Below, in pieces: positions 41,887-46,709 of a stretch of 46,709 bases of DNA (positions are counted from its first letter, which is position 1; the number at the start of each line of letters is the position of its first letter). The stretch comes from Thermoanaerobaculia bacterium (GTDB lineage: Bacteria > Acidobacteriota > Thermoanaerobaculia > UBA5066), in assembly GCA_022071945.1 (NCBI GenBank), contig JAJVIN010000066.1, forward strand, positions 1-46,709, read 5' to 3'. The position numbers and the translations under genes are program-made. A model generated the notes under the pieces. That model did no database searches. It had not been told where the DNA came from and was given only the letters and a program-made list of their open reading frames with translations.

Positions 41887-42292
41887 GGCCTTTATCGACA
41901 CGAGCGTCTTGGTCTACCTCTTCGACAGGGACGCTCCGGAAAAGGCTCGAACGGCCAAGGAAGTCCTGGAGGTGGAGGGGCCACTCGGGGCCATCAGCAC
42001 GCAGATCCTCCAGGAGTTCTACGTCATCGTCACGAGGAAGCTCGGACGTCCGCTCTCAGAGGAAGACGCCGAGCGGGCGCTTCGGAATCTGGCCGTCCTC
42101 GACGTTCGCACCATCGACGTGGAACTCGTTCTCCTGGCCTCGGTGAGATCTCGCCGGGACAAGCTTGCGTTCTGGGACTCTCTGGTTGTTGAAACGGCCT
42201 TGCGAGCTGGTTGTCGGAGGCTTCTGACGGAGGACCTTCAAGACGGGCGGGTTTTCGGGACACTGAGAGTCGAGAACCCCTTTGGTGGATGA
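41876..42292 (+). CDS. VapC-type PIN-domain toxin
   Basis: 138 residues, a full PIN domain: FIDTSVLVYLFDRD with Asp8, Glu in ILQEFYVIVTRK, Asp in LAFWDSLVVETALRAGC, and TEDLQDG. All four acidic metal ligands are present, so it should be an active RNase of the type II toxin class. It starts inside the antitoxin gene with an 11-nt overlap. A frame open from 41738 runs through the antitoxin and is a shadow. Confidence 0.88.
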   Translation: MRGRAFIDTSVLVYLFDRDAPEKARTAKEVLEVEGPLGAISTQILQEFYVIVTRKLGRPLSEEDAERALRNLAVLDVRTIDVELVLLASVRSRRDKLAFWDSLVVETALRAGCRRLLTEDLQDGRVFGTLRVENPFGG

Positions 42293-42649
42293 CCTCGCGC
42301 TGGGCCCGAGAAAGGTCGAACGAAGGCCAGCTCCCGGACGCGGCGCAGCCACCGTAGGAAGGTAGCCGGGGGATTCATCCCCCGGCAGAGGCTTCGCGAG
42401 GGCGGCGAATGCCGGGAAGATCGCACGGGCCTTCTACCGCGCCTCCTGGACACCTCGTTCCTCCGGTGCGAACGCGGCGAATGTCCTGGAAAGACTAAGA
42501 GAAGGGCGCGCCTGTTTACGCGTCGTTCCCCCTTGCTGAGAGAACGCCGCGGCGGGTCCTTGGCAAGCGGCTCGGATGACGCTACGCTCCGCAGCCAATT
42601 TACAGCCGTAAAGGTGTCGTCTGGTCGACATCTCCGGGAGGACAGAATC
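42293..42649. other. 357-nt gap between vapC and the large SLH-protein gene
   Basis: No gene is supported. It contains the hairpin at 42365-42386 and the leader of the large secreted protein, whose GGGAGG RBS lies at 42636-42641. No clear promoter boxes were found. Confidence 0.5.
42365..42386. repeat. REP-like palindrome after vapBC
   Basis: GCCGGGGG, loop ATTCAT, CCCCCGGC: an 8-bp perfect stem preceded by GTA. The form GTAGCCGGGGG...CCCCCGGC resembles dispersed REP-type elements. No T-tract follows. Confidence 0.5.
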
Positions 42650-45600
42650 GTGAAGAGATCCTGGCTTATGTTCGTTGCGCTCCTGCCGCTGGCCCTGGCC
42701 TGCGGCTCCACGGCCCTGGCCGCCGGCGGCCAGGGTGAGGGCGTCTTCCGCGGGATAAGCACCGCGGTCCGGTTCGATGTTTCTCCGCCGCTGCAGTCCA
42801 TCAAGCCCCTTCCGGTTGTCCAGGGCCAAGACCGCGACAAGTTCGAGGAGCGGGAGAACCCCTTCCGTGGTCCGCTGGGGCCACAGGACCTCGACGCGGC
42901 CGTACAGTCCTCCACGCGCGGCGCGGAGATCGTGGCCCCGGCGACCAGCTTCGACGGCCCGAGCAACACATCCAGCGTTTCACCTCCCGACCCGGTGGGC
43001 GACGTGGGCCCGAACCACTACGTGGCCATGTCGAACCTCTCTTTTGCGGTCTACAGCAAGACCGGCACGCTGCTGTACGGCCCGGCGCTCAACAACACGC
43101 TGTGGGCCGGCTTCGGCGGCCCCTGTCAAACGGAGAACTCGGGTGACCCCGTCGTGCTGCATGACCAGCTTTCCGACCGCTGGATCCTCACCCAGTTCAC
43201 CTCCGCGGGCCCGACCTTCTACAACTGCGTGGCCGTCTCGACGACGCCCGACCCGACCGGCAGCTATTACCGCTACGCCTTCAGCACGGGCAGCAACTTT
43301 CCCGACTACCCGAAGTACGGCGTCTGGCCGGACGCGCTCTACATCAGCACACGCGAGTTCCAGGGCGGCGGCCCCTTCGTCGGCGTGGGCGCCTACGCCG
43401 TCAACCGCGCGCAACTCGTCGCCGGAAACCCGGCCCCGCAGGTGATCTCGTTCCTGGTCACGCCGGCCTCGGCCGGCGGTGCCTTCAATATCGGAGACGG
43501 CCTGCTGCCCACGGACCTCGACGGCAGTACGCTGCCCGCCCCCGGGACCCCCAACTTCTTCGTCGGCGCGATGGACAACGGCGGCCCGTACGGCGCCCCC
43601 ATGGACGCGCTGACGATCTGGAAGTTCACCGCGGACTTCACCACGCCCGCCAACTCGAGCTTCGTCCTCGCCAACACGGTCCCTATCACGGCGTACGACA
43701 CGATGCCGGCGTTCTGTTCCGGCCGCTCCTGCGTGCCGCAGCAGGGTACGGCGAACAAAATCGACCACCTCGGCTACCGGCAGCGCCCGCTGCACCGCGC
43801 GGCTTACCGTAACTTCGGCACCCACCAGTCGATCGTGACCAACCAGTCGGTCGAGGCCTCCGCCACGATGTCGGGGATTCGCTGGTGGGAGATCCGCAAC
43901 CCTAACGGGACGCCCGTGATCTACCAGGAAAGCACGTACGCCCCCGGCTTGACTGACGGGATCCACCGCTGGATGGGCTCGATCGCCATGGATAGGGTCG
44001 GCAACATGGCACTCGGCTACAGCGCCTCGAGTGCCACCACCTATCCCAGCGTCCAATACACGGGCCGCCTCGCGGGAGACCCACTCGGCACCATGCCGCA
44101 GGGCGAAGGGGTGATCATCGCGGGAACGGGTGCCCAGACGGGCAGCCAGCGCTGGGGCGACTACACATCTATGAACGTCGACCCCGTCGACGATTGCACC
44201 TTCTGGTACGTGAACGAGTACGTGCCGGCCACGAGCTCCATCGGTTGGCGTCTGCGCATCGGCTCGTTCAAGTTCCCGAGCTGCGGGCCGAACGTGGCTC
44301 CGGCGATCACCCCCGTTGCCTCTCTCTCGGTGCCGCGTGGTGAGACGACAAACGCTCAGATCGCGACGGTGTTCGACCCCGATACCGCGCCGCCCGCGTT
44401 GACTGTCAGTGCCACGGGAGCGCCCGCGGGCATCATCGTGGCCAACTTCGTTCTGACGGCCACGGCTCCCGCCGGGACCTACAACGTGACGGCCGACATC
44501 ATCGCTGCCTGCGGCGCCGCGGCGACGGGACCCGTGAACCTTCAAGTGACGGACGGCATCGGTGCTCCCGCCACAGGGTCCTTCACTCTCAACACCACCA
44601 ATGCTTCGGCGGGCGCGACCCTGACGGGCGGCGCGAACCTGTGCGCTGGCGAGAGCACGACGCTGTCGGTGGCGTTGACGGGCGCCGGCCCGTGGAACAT
44701 CACGTGGTCCGACGGCTTCGTCCAGAACGGGGTCACGACGTCTCCGGCGACACGCGTGGTGTCCCCGGCGGCGACAGCGACCTACACGGTGACGGCGGTG
44801 TCCGGTGCCAACGGGTGCGCCGGGACGGCGAGCGGATCGGCTCTCGTGACGGTGAACCCGCGTCCGACCGCAACGGTGACGGGCGGCGGAACAGTCTGCG
44901 CGGGGACGAACTCCACGATGAATGTGGCGCTGACAGGCACGGCCCCTTGGACGATCAGGTGGAACGACGGCGTGGTGCAGATCGCGGGAACGACGCCGGC
45001 CACGCGCCAGGTGAGCCCGACCTTCGCCCAGAGCTTCTCGGTCGTGACCCTTTCTGACAGCAAATGCGCGGGCGGGACGTCGACGGGAGTAGCGGCGTTC
45101 GTGGTGAAGCCCGTCCCGTCAGCCGTGATCACGGCCGCGGGCGGCGTCTGCTTCTCGTCGACGGGCAACGCGGCCTCGGTGCCGGATGGCGGGCCGGGGA
45201 CGACATACGCGTGGGCGATCACGGGCGGAACGATAACGGCGGGAGCCGGGACGAACAGCGTCACGTTCACGGCGAATGCGTCGGGGAACGTGGTGTTGAC
45301 GGCGACCGTCACGAAGGATGGCTGCCCGAACGTCGGGACGAAGACGATTCCGATCCAGACGCTGCCGTCGGCACCGGTGCCGGCGATTCCGTCGAACGGG
45401 TCGACGTACAGCGGAGCGTTCGTCTCGTGGACGCATGCTGGCGGGACGTACCACGACGTTTACCTGGACACGGTGAACCCGCCGGAGAAGCTGATCTTCA
45501 GCGGGCAGACGAACAACTTTGAAGCGTTCATTCCGTCGTGGGTGCCCGGAGTGACGTATTACTGGAAGGTCATTGCGCGCAACGGATGCGGAACGGCGAG

Positions 45601-46709
45601 CTCACAGGTTCAGTCGTTCATCGCCGGGAGCTGCCCGTGGACGGGCGCGGCGCCGGTCCTGACGAGCCCGGCGAATGGAGCGAGTGGGATAGGGGCTACG
45701 GCGAACCTGGTGTGGACACCGGTCTCCGGAGCAGCTCACTACGACGTCTACGTCGGGACGAACTCGGGGAGCCTGACGCGCTACGACGTGGTGGAGGCTC
45801 CGCAGAACTCGTTGGCGGTGCCGGTGTCGCCCGGAGTGACGTATTTCTGGAAGGTCGTCGCCGTGCCGGTGTGCGGCTCGGCGGTGGCGGCGACGTCATC
45901 GACGAACACCTTCACGACGTCCGGGACACCGTTCGGCGGGACAGCGTTTGCGCCGAGCTTCTTCAACCGTTGGGAGACGGGGACGGTGACGCTGTCTGGC
46001 AGTGGCTTCACCGCCGGCATGCAGCTCTTCACCGACTTCCACGGAGCGGATGCCGGGACGCTCGTTCCGGCTGTCTTCACGAACTCGTTCTCGAGCCCGA
46101 ACCAGCTACAGGCGACCCTGATCGGGAACCCTGCGGCTCCGGCGGGACGGTACGACGCGGGCGTGACGCTCTCGGGGATCGAGGAAGGCCGCCTCTTGCA
46201 GGCGATGGCGCTGCGGGCATTCACGGACGTGACGGAGGCCGACTACTACTACCTGTCATCGGCGCGTATGGCGGATGCGGGGATCATGGAGCCGGACTTC
46301 AACACCTCCACGCTCGGACCTCAGTTCTCGCCCTCGACGAACGTTCCGAGGGCGCTGATGGCGGAATACCTGGCGAAGAGCTACCAGTACTGGCGGTACC
46401 GGACGACGGCGCTGCCTTCGGCCACGTGCACGGCGAGCGGAGCGGGCTCCACGGACTTCCCGGATGTGCCGTGCAGCCACCCGAACTGGCTGGCGATTCA
46501 CTGGATCAAGACGTGGGGCGTGACCCAAGGATCCCCATGCGCCCAGGGGTTGTGCTTCTACCCGAACAACAATGTGACGCGCGCGGAAATGGTGACGTTC
46601 ATCGAGCGGCTGCGGCAGACGGGAGTCCTCAACACGCTTCTGTCGACGGTGGGCGAGACGGATCCGGGCTGTGCGGTCGCCTACCCGGCATGCAAGGGGT
46701 GGACTGACG
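42650..46709 (+). CDS. Large secreted multidomain protein with Ig-like, FnIII, TIG and SLH domains (3' truncated)
   Basis: Open for 1,353 codons from a GTG with GGGAGG 8 nt upstream to the window edge. Order: signal peptide (1-26); an N-terminal domain to about 545 (SPPDPVGDVGPNHYVAMSN, DRWILTQFT, then HRWMGSIAMDRVGNMALGYS), an extracellular family I cannot name; a cadherin-like stretch; three Ig/PKD-like repeats (about 640-900), each opening with a G-x-x-x-C (GGANLCAG, GGGTVCAG, AGGVCFS); two FnIII domains (about 904-1093) with VTYYWKV and VTYFWKV; a TIG-like domain; and SLH repeats from about 1186. It is probably anchored to the cell envelope. Codon choice changes within the gene. The missing end is likely about 63 residues, by comparison with copy A. 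Confidence 0.82.
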   Translation, partial: MKRSWLMFVALLPLALACGSTALAAGGQGEGVFRGISTAVRFDVSPPLQSIKPLPVVQGQDRDKFEERENPFRGPLGPQDLDAAVQSSTRGAEIVAPATSFDGPSNTSSVSPPDPVGDVGPNHYVAMSNLSFAVYSKTGTLLYGPALNNTLWAGFGGPCQTENSGDPVVLHDQLSDRWILTQFTSAGPTFYNCVAVSTTPDPTGSYYRYAFSTGSNFPDYPKYGVWPDALYISTREFQGGGPFVGVGAYAVNRAQLVAGNPAPQVISFLVTPASAGGAFNIGDGLLPTDLDGSTLPAPGTPNFFVGAMDNGGPYGAPMDALTIWKFTADFTTPANSSFVLANTVPITAYDTMPAFCSGRSCVPQQGTANKIDHLGYRQRPLHRAAYRNFGTHQSIVTNQSVEASATMSGIRWWEIRNPNGTPVIYQESTYAPGLTDGIHRWMGSIAMDRVGNMALGYSASSATTYPSVQYTGRLAGDPLGTMPQGEGVIIAGTGAQTGSQRWGDYTSMNVDPVDDCTFWYVNEYVPATSSIGWRLRIGSFKFPSCGPNVAPAITPVASLSVPRGETTNAQIATVFDPDTAPPALTVSATGAPAGIIVANFVLTATAPAGTYNVTADIIAACGAAATGPVNLQVTDGIGAPATGSFTLNTTNASAGATLTGGANLCAGESTTLSVALTGAGPWNITWSDGFVQNGVTTSPATRVVSPAATATYTVTAVSGANGCAGTASGSALVTVNPRPTATVTGGGTVCAGTNSTMNVALTGTAPWTIRWNDGVVQIAGTTPATRQVSPTFAQSFSVVTLSDSKCAGGTSTGVAAFVVKPVPSAVITAAGGVCFSSTGNAASVPDGGPGTTYAWAITGGTITAGAGTNSVTFTANASGNVVLTATVTKDGCPNVGTKTIPIQTLPSAPVPAIPSNGSTYSGAFVSWTHAGGTYHDVYLDTVNPPEKLIFSGQTNNFEAFIPSWVPGVTYYWKVIARNGCGTASSQVQSFIAGSCPWTGAAPVLTSPANGASGIGATANLVWTPVSGAAHYDVYVGTNSGSLTRYDVVEAPQNSLAVPVSPGVTYFWKVVAVPVCGSAVAATSSTNTFTTSGTPFGGTAFAPSFFNRWETGTVTLSGSGFTAGMQLFTDFHGADAGTLVPAVFTNSFSSPNQLQATLIGNPAAPAGRYDAGVTLSGIEEGRLLQAMALRAFTDVTEADYYYLSSARMADAGIMEPDFNTSTLGPQFSPSTNVPRALMAEYLAKSYQYWRYRTTALPSATCTASGAGSTDFPDVPCSHPNWLAIHWIKTWGVTQGSPCAQGLCFYPNNNVTRAEMVTFIERLRQTGVLNTLLSTVGETDPGCAVAYPACKGWTD
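46148..46709 (+). repeat. SLH-module duplication, copy B, ending at the window edge
   Basis: Counterpart of copy A at 40569-41130 with no gaps. It begins inside the TIG-like domain of the large protein, where reading continues in frame. Its last 127 nt are exactly identical to copy A while the base before them (C at 46582, T at 41003) differs. Confidence 0.9.

Noticed and set aside
38986-42292. Insertion sequence, integron or prophage explaining the rearranged stretch
   Set aside because: No transposase, integrase, terminal repeat pair, attC or phage gene was found; only TA pairs, palindromes and copied fragments.
42980-44545. A 521-codon minus-strand frame opposite the large secreted protein
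   Set aside because: Arg/Asp/Gly/Val-rich shadow with no motif; the plus frame has a signal peptide, RBS and domain series.
46583-46709. Gene conversion as the reason for the perfect 127-nt identity
   Set aside because: Possible, but the match ends exactly at the window edge and equals a standard assembler k, so an assembly explanation is simpler.

Overview
The window is about 46.7 kb of GC-rich bacterial DNA, nearly all coding and mostly housekeeping, with an accessory, rearranged stretch at its right end. Lipoproteins, a tesA/ybbA/ybbP cluster, a heme-c-bearing cytochrome bd-like pair, a multiheme NapC/NirT-type cytochrome, an RND pump remnant and large secreted SLH-domain proteins point to a diderm, respiring bacterium. 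An Acidobacteriota-like lineage would fit, but that is a guess from gene content and no rRNA is present to test it.

Left third (1-20 kb). A truncated secreted-type protein overlaps an esterase/TPR protein. Convergent to these lie an aromatic amino-acid lyase (hutH-like) whose cofactor-forming tripeptide reads Ala-Cys-Gly, a coupled membrane protein/YgbA-family pair behind a candidate NO-type operator, corA, and a MerR-regulator plus VIT/VWA-protein pair with an unusual, probably leaderless promoter. Then come a KefB-type antiporter whose 3' end overlaps a GH57 (DUF3536) gene, a PlsC-like acyltransferase, lhgO, and the ybbP-ybbA / tesA divergon, whose start codons on opposite strands share bases.

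Middle (20-27.5 kb). A small DUF4286 gene is followed by the decayed end of an RND pump, a secreted two-repeat protein and a ChrA transporter. Next is an electron-transfer block: a CydA-like protein fused to cytochrome c with a CydA'-like partner, an isochorismatase-fold hydrolase, and a six-heme membrane cytochrome.

27.5-39 kb is one tightly packed forward run of eleven genes: gamma-carbonic anhydrase-like protein, hisS, aspS, aroB, HD-GYP phosphodiesterase, TPR lipoprotein, roadblock/LC7 protein, ftsY, ribD, ribE, hemW. Most junctions overlap or are separated by fewer than 20 nt, which implies translational coupling.

39-46.7 kb is the accessory zone. It holds a vapBC pair whose toxin is broken in a seven-base homopolymer, an orphan DUF7948-like N-terminus joined out of frame to a copied SLH module, a decayed fragment of the neighbouring hemW, a second intact vapBC behind an 11-bp inverted-repeat operator, and the start of a very large secreted Ig/FnIII/TIG/SLH protein that runs off the window. 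The last 127 nt are identical to part of the upstream SLH copy, so the right edge is probably an assembly break at a repeat rather than a biological boundary.
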